Source of the DNA: Carnegiea gigantea
Taxonomy: Eukaryota > Streptophyta > Magnoliopsida > Caryophyllales > Cactaceae
Direction: 5' to 3'
Length of the DNA: 64,000 nucleotides
Assembly: GCA_029747015.1 (NCBI GenBank)
Contig: JAKOGI010001274.1
Location: 1-64,000 of the forward strand
Part shown: positions 34,185-45,157 of the stretch, piece after piece
How positions within the stretch are numbered: position 1 is the stretch's first letter
Layout: each line of letters starts with the position of its first letter
Translations under genes and position numbers: made by a program
The notes under the pieces: generated by a model
The model's input: the letters and a program-made list of their open reading frames with translations, nothing else
What the model was told of the DNA's origin: nothing
Database searches by the model: none

Positions 34185-34976
34185 ATGTTTTCTAGCCGTA
34201 CCCCAGAACGAGTTGACGAGTTGGAAGCGCAAGTAAAATTCCTCCAAACCCAAATTGCCCAACTTATGGAAGAGAAAAGGAGATGGACCCGAAGCCCTTC
34301 TCACTCACGCACTCATGTATACTCGGATGAATCCCAGAGAGAAGAGAGGAGCTATATTGTCAACTCAAGTGATGAAGAAACCCCTAGAAGAAGAAGGCAA
34401 GGGAATGGCCTGGGCGATTTTAGAATCGACATTCCCGAATTTGATGGCCAAATGGATCCCGATCATTTCCTTGATTGGCTTCAAACCGTGGAACGTGTCT
34501 TTGAGTATAAAGAGGTGCCGGATGACAAGAAAGTGAAGCTAGTGGCCCTAAAGCTCCGGAAGTACGCTTCCATATGGTGGGCCAACCTTGTGGCCAAGAG
34601 AGCGAGAAATGGTAAAGGAAAGATTAGAACTTGGGCCAAGATGAAAGACAAACTTAAGGCCAAGTTCCTTCCCTCCCATTACATCCAAGACAACTACTTC
34701 AAATTGCATCACCTCAAGCAAGGCTCCAAGAGCGTTGGGGAATACACCCGGGAGTTCGAGCAACTCCTTCTCAAGCGCGATTTGAGAGAAGATGATGCAC
34801 AAACCATGGTAAGATACCTAAGTGGTCTTGATGATTCCATTGCCCATGTCATTGAACTACATCCCTACTCGTCCCTAGATGACTTGAGTTCTCTTGCCTA
34901 CAAGGTAGAGCAACAAAAGAAATCTAAGGGAAACGGCAGCCTTTCCAAAACCCCTTCCCGTCCTTACTCCACTTAA
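34185..34976 (+). CDS. Gag protein of the 6.8-kb Ty3/gypsy element
   Basis: 263 codons. Residues ~5-30 form a short coiled coil (RVDELEAQVKFLQTQIAQLM), followed by a charged linker and a Retrotrans_gag domain from about residue 85: DFRIDIPEFDGQMDPDHFLD, WWANLVAKRA, WAKMKDKLKAKFLP and TREFEQLLLKRDLREDD. The stop TAA at 34974 falls before the zinc knuckle, which follows in the next segment; most relatives read through without a stop, so this one is probably a mutation. Gag assembles the virus-like particle. The ATG at 34185 is ~275 bp after the LTR. Confidence 0.88.
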   Translation: MFSSRTPERVDELEAQVKFLQTQIAQLMEEKRRWTRSPSHSRTHVYSDESQREERSYIVNSSDEETPRRRRQGNGLGDFRIDIPEFDGQMDPDHFLDWLQTVERVFEYKEVPDDKKVKLVALKLRKYASIWWANLVAKRARNGKGKIRTWAKMKDKLKAKFLPSHYIQDNYFKLHHLKQGSKSVGEYTREFEQLLLKRDLREDDAQTMVRYLSGLDDSIAHVIELHPYSSLDDLSSLAYKVEQQKKSKGNGSLSKTPSRPYST

Positions 34977-35992
34977 AAACCTCCCTACTTTTTCCCTAAA
35001 CCACAAAACTCTCCACAAACCAAAAGTGCCCCTCCCACCGCCCCTAACCCTTCCACAAAAGAACCCCCAAAGCCAAAAGACAAGATTCGTTGTTTCCGTT
35101 GTCAAGGCCTTGTGCATATTGCCTCTGAGTGCCCTAACAAACGGATTGTCTCTCTAGCCGAATACCACGCCACCTTAGCGAAGCAACATGAAGAGGAAGG
35201 AGGAGAAGATTGTGAGTTGGAAAATGTGGAAGAAGTGGAAGAAGGCCCTGATGAAGGAGAGCTACTTGTCATTCGAAGAGCATTGAGTGGATTTTCCACT
35301 CAAGATAATCTGGAACAGAGAGAGGCTATCTTTCATACAAGGTGCACAGTTGGAGGAAGGTATGCTCCCTCATCATAGACGGAGGTAGTTGTGCAAATGT
35401 TGCCTCCAAGACTATGGTTGACAAGCTTAAACTTCAAGCCACTCCTCACCCTAAGCCTTACACCATCCAACACCATCTAATAGTTGAATCAAGGCAAAGG
35501 TATACAAATCTCTCACCAATGTCTTGTCTCTCTCTCCATTGGAAAACATTACAAGGATGAGCCATGGTGTGATATCGTTCCCATGCATGCTTGTCACATC
35601 CTATTGGGAAGGCCTTGGTTGTTTGATAGAAGTGTCATCCATGATGGCCGGATGAACACTTATTCCTTCCAAAAAGACCAAAAGAAAATCACCCTCACCC
35701 CTCTCAAACCCACCTCCACTACAAAATCCAAAGACAACCCTCACTTGGATGTCTTTCTCACCACCCTTCTTAAATCCCAACATCATGAGTTTGAGTCTTT
35801 CAAAGACTTGACTCTCCTACAAGATGAGCTAAAATCCCCATCTCCCTCACACCCTCTACTCACCCCTCTCCTACAAACCTTCCACCATGTGTTCCCACAA
35901 GAAATTTCCCATGGCTTCCCCCACCGAGATCCATACAACACAAGATTGACCTTATTCCAGGATCCGTTCTTCCCAATAACCCGGGCTATCGA
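34977..35992 (+). pseudogene. Zinc knuckle and protease region, frameshifted
   Basis: A CCHC knuckle, CFRCQGLVHIASEC (C-X2-C-X4-H-X4-C), lies at 35091-35132. The protease active site LIIDGGSCANVAS is near 35374-35415 and MHACHILLGRPWLFDRS near 35586-35632. The segment needs at least three frame changes: just before the active site (~35358), before the GKGIQISHQC piece (~35495), and near 35920-35950 before the RT frame. Protease would cut the Gag-Pol precursor, but this copy cannot encode a continuous one. Confidence 0.85.
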
Positions 35993-36769
35993 ATGACTCC
36001 AAAAGAAACCCAAGAAATCCAAAGGCAAGTGGATGATCTCTTGTCTAAGGGATTGACTCGAGAAAGCCTAAGACCATGTGCCATGCCTGCCCTCCTTGTA
36101 CCCAAAAAGGATAGTAGCATGCGAATGTGTGTGGATAGCCGGGCCATCATTAAAATCACTATCAAGTACCGGTATCCTATTCCCCGGTTGGAAGACCTTC
36201 TTGATGAGCTTCATGGTGCCCCCATCTTTTCTAAGATTGATCTTAGAAGTGGCTACTATCAAATCCGGATTTTCGAAGGAGATGAATGGAAAACCGCCTT
36301 TAAGACTAAAGGAGGTTTGTATGAATGGCTTGTCATGCCATTTGGGCTAACCAATGCCTCTAGCACTTTTATGAGGCTTATGAACCAAGTTCTAAAGCCC
36401 TTGATTGGTATTTGTGTGGTCGTCTATTTTGACGATATCTTGATCTATAGCAAGACCGAAGAAGAGCATGCCCATCATCTTCAACAAGTTTTGGAGATCT
36501 TGTCTCAAGAGCAATTATATGGGAATTTAGAGAAGTGCCATTTCTTCACTTCCCAAGTGATATTTTTGGGCTACATTGTGTCCGCCCAAGGAATTCAAGT
36601 TGATGAGAGCAAGATCAAGGCTATTCAAGAGTGGCCTACTCCTACTTCCATCACTCAAGCAACAAGTTTCCATGGCCTAGCATCCTTTTACCGGAGGTTT
36701 GTTCGTGACTTTAGCACTATTGTGGCTCCCATGACCGAAGTGCTAAAGGGGAAAGATTTTACTTGAAAT
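35993..36769 (+). pseudogene. Reverse transcriptase of the 6.8-kb Ty3/gypsy element
   Basis: The 257-codon frame begins at [20 protein letters not shown] and contains the RT blocks [44 protein letters not shown] and the catalytic YFDD at residues 145-148, then [11 protein letters not shown]. It ends at GKDFT followed by an in-frame TGA where the family has Trp; the next frame continues in the same phase into RNase H. All key catalytic residues are present. The first ATG is internal to the pol domain and not a real start. Confidence 0.88.
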
Positions 36770-38320
36770 GAGCAAGCACAACGTGCATTTGAAGAAATCA
36801 AGAAGAGACTCACTTGTGCACCCGTCCTAGCCTTGCCCGACTTTTCAAAGATATTGCAAGTAGAGTGTGACGCATCCGGGGTAGGGATTAGAGCTGTCCT
36901 TTCCCAAGAAAAGAAGCCAATAGCCTTCTTTAGTGAAAAACTAAACGAAGCTAAAAAGAAATACTCCACTTACGACAAAGAATTCTATGCCATCATCCGG
37001 GCTTTGGAGTATTGGCGTCACTACCTAGTAGGAGGGGAGTTTATCCTCCATTCTGACCACAAGGCACTCAAATACATACAAGGTCAACACAAGCTCAACC
37101 CGAGGCATGCCAAGTGGGTAGAATATCTTCAATCATTCCACTTCATCATCCAGCACAAGGTGGGAAAACTTAATAAAGGAGCCGATGCACTCTCCCGTAG
37201 GTACTTACTTCTTTCTACCTTAAGTACCAAAGTTCTTGGCTTTGAAGTTGTGAAAGAGTTGTACCCAAGTGATGAGGACTTTAAAGACATCTTTGAAAAG
37301 TGTTCTAAACACCCTCACGGGGTGTTCCATATGGAGGATGGTTTCTTGTTCAAGGGTTCACGCTTGTGCATTCCTAAGTGTGGATTTCAAGAACTCCTTA
37401 TCCAAGAGCTTCATGGAGGAGCCTTAGCCGGCCATTTTGGAATGGAAAAGACATGTGCTATGCTGAAGGAGCACTATTATTGGCCACATATGTCTAAAGA
37501 TGTGGAGCACTTTGTAAAAAGATGCTCCATTTGTAAAATGGCCAAGAGTCATGTTCTTCCACAAGGCTTGTACTCCCCTTTTCCTATTCCTCAAGCTCCA
37601 TGGGAGGATATAAGCCTTGACTTCATCACGGGTTTGCCAAGAACCCAAAGGAACAAAGACTCTATCATGGTGGTGGTAGACCGCTTCTCAAAAATAGCAC
37701 ATTTTGTTCCTTGCCATACCACCAATGATGCCTCGCATGTAGCCAATTTATACTTCAAGGAGATTGTTAGGCTACATGGAGTACCCAAGAGCATGGTGTC
37801 CGACCGAGACAGTAAGTTTCTTAGCCATTTTTGGCTAACATTGTGGCGTAAGATGGGCACCCAACTCAAATTCAGCACTTCATGTCACCCACAAACTGAC
37901 GGCCAAACGGAAGTCACCAATAGGACTTTGGGCACCTTGATTAGAGTCCTTGTGAAGAAGAACATCAAGAGCTGGGATGATATGTTACCTCATGCCGAGT
38001 TTGCCTTCAATAGAGCTCCAAGTAAAGCAACTCATCTCTCTCCCTTCCAAGTCGTGTATGGCCACAATCCAAAGAGCCCTCTTGATCTCATCCCTATTCC
38101 AACTCCCACCAAGTTTAGTTGGGAAGCCGAGAAAAGGGCCAAAGAAATCCAAGACCTACATGTCCAAGTTCGTGATAGCATTGCCAAAGCCAATGAGAGG
38201 GCCATGCACCATGCCAATAAGCACAAAAAGAGAGGTCCATTTTCAACCTGGAGATTTGGTGTGGATCCATTTGAGGAAAGAACGATTTCCTTCCAAGCGA
38301 AAATCCAAGTTGATGCCTAG
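36770..38320 (+). pseudogene. RNase H and integrase of the 6.8-kb Ty3/gypsy element
   Basis: An open frame of 495 codons from 36833. RNase H: VECDASGVGIRAVLSQ, TYDKEFYAIIRALEYW and LHSDHKALKYI with its acidic residues. Integrase zinc finger: HGGALAGHFG...CSICKMAK (H..H..C-X2-C). Catalytic core: D263 (DFITGLP), D324 (SDRDSKFLS) and E360 (QTDGQTEVTNR), with the diagnostic 35-residue D-E spacing. It is intact as an enzyme but separated from RT by one stop and from its C-terminus by a frameshift near 38235. No intron; same strand as gag. Confidence 0.9.
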
Positions 38321-38717
38321 GTCGGATGGGCCATTTGAAATCATTGAAAAGGTCGGCCCTAATGCATATAAAGTAGACCTTCTCGGAGATTATGGAGTCT
38401 CGGTAATATTTAACGTCTCCGATCTTAGTCCCTACTTTGAAGATGAAACTCTTCCAAGTTTGAGGACAAATTCTCACCTACCCGGGGAGAATGATGGAGA
38501 CCATCATGACCACTCTCGTACCTCTTCTTCTCAGCTCAAGGAAAACCCCAACAAGCTCAAAGAGGCTAAAGAGTTTGCTATCCTCTGCAGAAAGGCCGTG
38601 ACTATGCCGGAGGAATTCATACATAGCCCCCTCACGCCATGCCCAATTTTTGTCACTTGTTTACAACAACATGTAATGGACCCACATGCTGAAGGTCCTT
38701 ACATTATTCAAGCCTAG
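38236..38717 (+). pseudogene. Integrase C-terminal tail, reading into the 3' LTR
   Basis: After a frameshift near 38235 the frame continues as FQPGDLVWIHLRKERFPS, SDGPFEIIEKVGPNAYKVDL and FNVSDLSPYFED, the usual integrase C-terminal (GPY/F-type) module. The open frame runs through the polypurine tract and ~225 bp into the 3' LTR (stop at 38715), adding ~75 residues encoded by LTR sequence. The same residues would be read in the 5' LTR from 32799. Confidence 0.75.
38479..38491 (+). promoter_or_regulatory. Polypurine tract
   Basis: CCCGGGGAGAA directly before the 3' LTR TGATGG. A purine run at this place primes plus-strand synthesis in LTR retrotransposons. Confidence 0.8.
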
Positions 38718-39632
38718 AAACTTAGCTTTCTTTCAAGCCCAACCACGTTCAATTTGGATATCATTTGGTTGGTAAAATCTAGCTCACAAGTATATGGTAT
38801 CCCGGCGCAGGGTAGTTTGGGCAGTCTGTACTCTTTGGGCCATAACTTTTGATTGGCTGGTCCAACCTTAGCAAACTTACATTCCCTGGAAAATAGACTT
38901 CCTGAGCTTTCCAACAAGCCCGAGAACAGCGAATTTGGCCCTGTATTCTGAGAGATATGGCTGCTGGAAGTTGAGGCTGCTGCAAATGTGAATGCAATTA
39001 TTGCAATCCATGTGAACTTGGTATTTTACTCTTCATGTCGGCTGCTACCTCCTCCAATTCCGTGTGAATCTCTTTCTAGCAAGCTTTGAATGTGTGAGAT
39101 AAAGGATTCATGCATCCATTTGAGATTCTACACCCTTTTCACACCAAACATCCATGAGACACACCATTTCACTCCTTGGTACATCCACATGAAGGGCTAA
39201 CTACAATGTACTTAGGTTTCTTTGTTTTCTGCACTTTTTTTTGTTTTCCTCGTACCTTTTCATAATGTAAGGCCTTTAGTATAAATAGTCCATAGCTTGA
39301 GGTCGTACGCATTCACTTCCAACTTGAAATACAAGCAATACAAAGCAAGCATTTGAGTGTTCTCTCAATTATGTTCTAAAGCCTAGTTCTATATCTTGAG
39401 TGTGGCAACCTTAAGTGGTGTTCTAGGTCCCTTCCCTCATCTAGATGGTGATTAACTTCTGTATCCTAGATTGAGTTAAGGGATTGCCCAAGTTATTTGG
39501 CTAGAGTGGCTCCAAATTGGATTATCTCTAGTCAAATACCTGAACTATCCCTCTCTCATTTTTTACTTTGTTCTTACCCCTCAAAAACCAAAAAACATCT
39601 TGTCTTGGTCATTTGTGCTCACTTATACATCA
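38492..39632 (+). repeat. 3' LTR of the 6.8-kb Ty3/gypsy element
   Basis: 1141 bp. TATA box near 39281-39289 (TATAAATAG). It contains a ~30-bp segment absent from the 5' LTR, flanked by GTGGT/GATGGTGATT, so either the 5' copy lost it through the short repeat or the 3' copy gained it. Confidence 0.95.
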
Positions 39633-39948
39633 GAAAGTACTCAAAAGATACATAGGTGCCCATGGCAATACCAACTGCAATGGCATAAAACGTTCTTAAC
39701 TCAACAAGGTACTTGATAGGGATGAATGATGTAACTGCAGCAAGCGTTAGCAAGATAGCCACAATAAGGAACCCAGAAGGCCATGTAGGCTTCGATGTCA
39801 CAAAGCCATAGATTGATATGTCGTCTCCAGTCTGATGAGCAGCTTGAGTGACATGAGAATGATATGTCCATGATATTGGAAGCGGTGGCTGCAACAAGAC
39901 AAACAGCAACCCTGTTGCCACAACCAGTACTAAGCACCTCTTTGCAAA

Positions 39949-42211
39949 CTGCAGCAACAGGAATTATCATTAGAGTGTGACGTTCTAGGTAGAGAATAAT
40001 GATACTCGTACTGCATACAAATATTTGTCAAGCACATACAGAAATTATTGTTATAATAAGTAATCAAAACATTATCAAAGAGACATCAAACGGATGCCAA
40101 ACCCAAAAAAGAACCCCAAAAAAAAAAAAAACAACATACCCTCGAGTTAAGTAGGCTGTCATAGGTGGTGTTTTGACTGCAAAAATACGTGCATAAGTTA
40201 TTTATTAGAGGAACATGAACCATATGTCAAGAGGATTAAATCTATCAGCACCATAAGATTACCCTTTTGGGGGGGATGGGGTTCCAAAGGTTTGGTACGA
40301 TGAAAGTATTAAAAGAAAGGACTGCTTCTCATCTGCTCTTTCATTTTACTGTATGAATTAGAGCTGGATAGTTGACATTTGGACGTAGGTATTCACAATT
40401 GAAACCTTTTTGCGTCAAAAACATGTGAATTCTCAGAAAATGGGTGCGCCTAATACTTAGATATGTGCCCATTTTTTACAGTTAGAGCAGAATCTGAGCA
40501 ACTCAGATTCTACGCATCATTTTCTTCACAGTGCCTCCTCTATGTGCAAAGTAGGCAAAGGGATATGCGGAGATATCCCACTCCTTAAAGAGAGATAAAG
40601 GCAGACAGAGAACTTTGGGATGCGTTTGTGAGTCAAAAGAGGCTTATCAACTACCCAATGACCAAGGAGCTTGAATTCTATTTTACAATTCCCCAATGGG
40701 TTGCAACCTCGATGCCAACATATGTGCCGATTAGTAGTTGCTGTTCAATCACTAACACACTAATACCCCTCCGTGTCGGATCCCAAAATAATTGCTCGTG
40801 CTTCAGTCTTCACTAGCATTATCCTCCATTGCATGCTCTTTCTTTAATTTTAACTATCCTACATAAATCCTGATTTGCATAAAACAAATTTACTTGATCC
40901 GTATTCCTTATTTTGAAGACTCAAGCCAATGTAAGAAAGGAATTTCATTGATCAGCAATTCAGCACACACTATAAAAGGAAGTAAACTTTCTGGAATCTA
41001 CCATAGTTATATAAATACTAATATGCAGTAACATCATCCACGGAACAAAAGCGCTGTTGATTAAGTAGGGCCAAGATTAAGATACTACTGGCATACAAAA
41101 GAACAAGAAACACACCATAAATAAAAGGATAAATAAAAGTTGAAACATCAAGGCTCAGAGGAGCCCACGGAGGACATGCAGCAAGCTTCTGAACAGTTCA
41201 ACATCAGATAAAATGTTTCATTGCAAATCCTAGTTTAGCTTCACCACTTCTTGGTTATTCAGCAGACCTGTCAAGGTATTCAACAAGTTAGGCAGAGGCT
41301 TACAAAAATAGATGGAGATACGCTGAAAATTTTCCATTCATTTGTAATTGGAACCCAACTAAAATACAAAGGATGAAACCGTGAACTGATCAATTGTCTT
41401 ACAAATTGGAGAAGGAAAAAGATAAGGACAAAAGCTCCACTTGAACTTTTGCAACAGATTGGACATCCCCTCACCCTTCTTTGCCTTTTTGTTTCTAAAC
41501 GTAATTACCAGAACAAACTAATTTTTAGTACACCCTTACAAAACTTGTTTCTTTTAAGAAATAGAAGAAAAAAATTTCTTGACAAATCTAAGCATTAACA
41601 ATGTAAAGTTTTACAGTCATGACAAAGTTAATAGTTAATGATTAGACCCCAAAAGTCGAAGTTAACAATCGAAATACTTAATATAGACCCCTAATCCCTA
41701 ATTATATATAAAAAAGCTTTGAAATAAGATTACACATAAAAGCGTGCGTTGGTAAAGGGCCATGTAGGATGCATAAAGTCCTTAGCAGCAATTAGGACTT
41801 AGGACCAATGTTGGCTTAAAAATAGAGCTCCATAATTCTAGAAACAAACCGTACGTATAAGATGCTTCTATGCTAGGGGACTGAAAAGGAAAGTAATACG
41901 TATGTCTGTATTAATATACGGACATATCTCTCTCCCTTCCCCCTCTCTCTTTATACACACACACACACACGCGTGTGTGTGTGTGTGTGTGTCACGCCCG
42001 CACACACATATCTAATGTCGATAAATGTCGCCATTGGAAAAAGAAGCGAGACTGCTTGGATGAGACTCAGGAGCGAGTGATCATAGTACCCACCCGAAAA
42101 CCTAGGAATCAAAATTAAAATCGCTCAGACTGATTGCAATAATCTGTAAAGTTCAATCACCAGCAATGATATACAGTTTGCGAAGTTGGAAGCTGAGGTT
42201 AGGTTAGAAAG
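39949..42211. other. Non-coding interval between NEF1-like pseudogene and cystatin-like gene
   Basis: AT-rich, no long frame or domain on either strand. It probably holds intron or flank of the NEF1-like pseudogene at its left side. A CA/GT microsatellite with a central GCG (ACACAC..GCGTGTGTG) lies at 41953-41992 and forms a near-perfect palindrome. Poly-A runs are at 40118-40131. Confidence 0.5.
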
Positions 42212-43618
42212 TTAACAGCTAGGGTTTGTGAATTTGGAAGCTAATGAGACAGCCTGCCACAAATCGCAAGCTTTTGCTCGGCATAGCATCCGTAAATAGC
42301 TTCTTAACTTCTGTAAGGTGGATGAGCGCATTGCCTTCATTGCGCCCCTAATGCTGCACCTCAGCAGGTACGTTGTTTTAAAATAAGCACTCGAGTTACA
42401 ACACAAAACACATCAAGCATTGGCATGATCGATCCATTTGTCGGTCACGCCACAGACATTTGTACAACACACAGTCCAAAAAAGCTTTGCACTAAATTGC
42501 CTTTTCAGCCTCCCCAGCTTTTACCCCTCGAGACCAAAATGTAAGAATACATGGACCAACTTCAATTCTTATGCTTTAAATTGAGGAATAAAGACTAGAT
42601 TACCATAAGGAAAGGGTAAGCATACTGTTTCACTTTGATCTCAGGCATATTTTTCGGGGGGGGGGGGGCGCGCACGATCACACTAATCTAGGTTTTGTTG
42701 AAGTTAGTTGAAGTACAGACAGAAAAGGGAAAAGAAAATAGAGTTACCTCAAATTTGGGGTCTTCAAATAACTCATCGAGGTTCAGTGATTGATCTAGCG
42801 CCTCATACACCGCTGCCCGACATATGCAAGATTTCTGCTCAGGATCATCTTTGTTCTTCACCTTCAAAGTAAAGTAGTAGTTTGATCCTTTGGCCATTAA
42901 GATATTCACTTTCACCACTTTCTCAAGTTCGTAGTTAGTTCTCTACATAGGATCACAATGTTAGCAATTATCATAGACATGATAAAACATGAGTAATAGA
43001 GTGTCATGAAAGGAAAGGGAGACCTTCTGTTTATTGTTCTCGGCAACTGCAAACTGGGCAAGTCCTTTGTAAAACTCATAATGCTTCTCAAGAGCAGACT
43101 TAGGGACTGGAAGTATAGGAGAACATGCGGGGACAGTACCAGGGAAGTCGATGACATCGTACCCCTGCATTATGTGCAGAAAATCGCCACAAACGAAAGA
43201 TCTTTAATAATTATGGAAGACAAACAAAACCAACAACATTCAAAATCTATATTTCACAATGCACATTAAATTGCACAACCTGTATCAAAACTTTGAACTC
43301 CATCAGAAATTAAATCTGGAGATCTAAGTTAAATTTTAGACGAAGCAAAATAAAGATAGAATTACAAAAGAAATAGAGAAACTAACGAACCCTAGAATCT
43401 TCAATGGATTGAAAATATGCATCGAACTCCTCACCGCTAAATTCATCAGAAGAGCAATCTGGAACATCCTTGCCATTAGTAGGATGAGGTGCGTCTTGCT
43501 GCAGCTTAAGTTCTTGACAAGGGCAGATCTTCTGCCTTTTTGCCGAAGGCTCCATATTAAGTTCTTCACAACTGCAGCTTTTCGTAGCCTCCCTGTCAGG
43601 CTCCATTGAGGCAGCCAT
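42212..43618 (-). CDS. Cystatin/monellin-like protein gene, four exons
   Basis: Exons by splice signals: 43391-43618 (ATG at 43618), 43024-43164, 42748-42942, and a likely last exon 42212-42310; all junctions are phase 0 with GT..AG borders. Exon 1 (76 codons) is acidic and Cys/Glu-rich (CSCEELNMEP, CPCQELKLQQ). Exon 2 starts GYDVIDFPG and contains YEFYKGLAQFAVAENNKQ, which matches the plant cystatin LARFAV helix motif. Exon 3 gives LEKVVKVNILMAKGSNYYFT followed by LKVKNKDD, the next two cystatin strands. The QxVxG inhibitory loop is replaced by ILMAKG, so papain inhibition is doubtful. The predicted product is ~220 residues. Exons 1-3 are well supported; the last exon is tentative. No stop or frameshift was seen. 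Two MITEs lie just upstream. Confidence 0.7.
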
Positions 43619-43705
43619 GAATCGCACTTCTCGGAATCGAAGACGATGACGATGAATTTCCCAGAACCCTAGAAAAACGAAGAGCAGAATGCCTCTTTCG
43701 GTGAG

Positions 43706-44421
43706 GCCCTGTGTCCATGGTTCGGGTACCCGAACCAAGTAAAATTTCGGTTCGGGTACCTGAAATTTCGGATCGGCATAATAGCCTACCGTATCTGAAT
43801 CAAAATATTTGGTACCCGAAGTTCGAATACCCGAAAATTTCGGTTCGGATTTTTGGTTAACCAATAACCTAATTTTTTAAAGCTATTTTTTTCCTATTTT
43901 ATCTAATAATTTTTTTAATACCCAAAGGGAACTAATACATGATATTATCACATAATATGACAATACCACAAAGTACGTTACTATTATTAACATTTCAACG
44001 ACTTCACACCTCCATAAGAAATAACCTTACTAATATCATATTTATGTCGAAACCATTGCTCAAAGGTAACAAAGTCTTATAGAAGACCTAGACATATAAA
44101 CAAAACAATACAACAAAGTTAAAAACTCAAAGTCCTTGTCTTCATGGAGCTTGGGGATATGTAACTTACAAAGTCTTTAGGAAAGAGAAGATTTAAAAAA
44201 AAAATTATCAAAAAGAATATAAAATAAAAAAATTTCGGGTTTTCGGGTTCCGGAAATTATGAAATATCCGAATCCTACCCAAATCGAAAACCAAAAAATT
44301 TATCGGTTCAGGCACCTGAACCAAAAATTTTAAATATTTTAGTTCGGATATCCAATATTTCAGGTCGGTTCGCGGTTTTTTAGTTCGGGTTTTTGGTTAC
44401 GGGTAGTTTTGAACACCCCTA
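43706..44421. mobile_element. hAT-type MITE, first of a tandem pair
   Basis: Right end TGAACACCCCTA at 44410-44421. The left end is eroded (GCCCTGTGTCCATGG where TAGGGGTGTTCATGG is expected). The interior starts GGTTCGGGTACCCGAACC and is rich in TTTCGG/TTCGGGTACC, with a central AT-rich part (AAAGGGAACTAATACATGAT). About 95% similar by eye to the adjacent copy. No transposase. It sits ~88 bp upstream of the cystatin-like start codon. Confidence 0.75.
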
Positions 44422-44429
44422 CTGTTTTG

Positions 44430-45149
44430 TAGGGGTGTTCATGGTTCGGGTACCCAAACTAAAAAGAATTTCGGTTCGGGTACCCGAAATTTCGGGTCGG
44501 CATAATGATGAACGGTATCCGAACCAAAATATTTGGGTGCCCGAAATTCGGGTACCCCAAAATTTCGGTTCGGATTTTTGGTTAACCAATAACCCAATTT
44601 TTTAAAGTTATTTTTTTCCTATTTTGTCTAATAATTTTTTTTTGATACCTAAAGGGAACTAATACATGATATTATCACATAATATGACAATACCATAAAG
44701 TACGTTACTATTATTAATATTTCAACGACTTCATAACTCCATAAAACATAACCTTACTAACATCGTATTCATGCCGAAACCATTGTTCAAATGTAACAAA
44801 ATCTTATAGAAGACTTAGACATCTAAACAAAACAATACAATAAAGTCAAAAACTCAAAGTCCTTGTCTTCATGGAACTTAGGGATATGTAACTTACAAAG
44901 TCTTTAGGGAAGAGAAGATTAAAAAAAAAATTCTCAAAAAGAATATAAAATAAAAAAAGTTTCGGGTTTTCGGGTACCGGAAATTATGAAACATCCGAAC
45001 CGTATCCAAACCGAAAAACCAAAACATTTATCGGTTCGGACACCAGAACCAAAAATTTTAAATATTTCGGTTCGAATACCCAATATTTCGGGTCGGTTCG
45101 CGATTTTTTGGTTCAGATTTTTGGTTACTGGTAGTTTTGAACACCCCTA
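44430..45149. mobile_element. hAT-type MITE, second of a tandem pair
   Basis: Perfect 12-bp terminal inverted repeats TAGGGGTGTTCA and TGAACACCCCTA. CTGTTTTG (44422-44429) and CTGTTTTC (45150-45157) flank it: an 8-bp target duplication with one mismatch. 720 bp, non-coding. It inserted immediately next to the first copy, in the same orientation. Confidence 0.85.
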
Positions 45150-45157
45150 CTGTTTTC

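Larger units (their letters stand above)
32799..39632 (+). mobile_element. Ty3/gypsy LTR retrotransposon, complete structure (6.8 kb)
   Basis: Two LTRs beginning TGATGGAGACCATCATGACC and ending ACTTATACATCA, flanked by a perfect 5-bp target duplication GAAAG (32794-32798 and 39633-39637). A primer-binding site, gag, protease, RT, RNase H, integrase and a polypurine tract lie between in canonical Ty3/gypsy order. The near-identical LTRs show a fairly recent insertion, but gag-pol already carries stops and frameshifts, so this copy would need proteins from relatives to move. No chromodomain was recognised at the integrase end. Confidence 0.95.
31814..39948 (-). pseudogene. NEF1: NEF1-like (NO EXINE FORMATION 1) membrane protein pseudogene, split by a retrotransposon
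   Basis: Three pieces match the C-terminal third of plant NEF1, a multi-pass plastid/membrane protein needed for pollen exine formation. 39633-39948: FAKRCLVLVVATGLL, DDISIYGFVTSKPTWPSGFL and IPIKYLVELRTFYAIAVG, starting at a clear CTGCAG acceptor. 32546-32798: IVLTMICASVFVIFTH, PWVFALLVAFFPITYLLEG. 31814-32122: WHRNEGWGLDIGGPDWSFAV, LLILTFLSHILFNRFVWS, and a tail ending a few residues short. A Ty3/gypsy element (32799-39632) splits the exon; the reading frame continues across the insertion point if the element and one TSD copy are ignored. Decay is also seen outside the insertion: an in-frame TAG at 32546-32548, broken frame across 32123-32545. Exons upstream of 39948 were not found. Confidence 0.88.

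Noticed and set aside
40142..40177. Possible extra NEF1 exon bounded by AG and GT on the minus strand
   Set aside because: The short peptide (KTPPMTAYLTR) does not match the NEF1 sequence expected before the 39948 exon.
43336..43569. 77-codon minus-strand frame overlapping exon 1
   Set aside because: Out of phase with the cystatin-like exon, which has matching splice sites and domain content.
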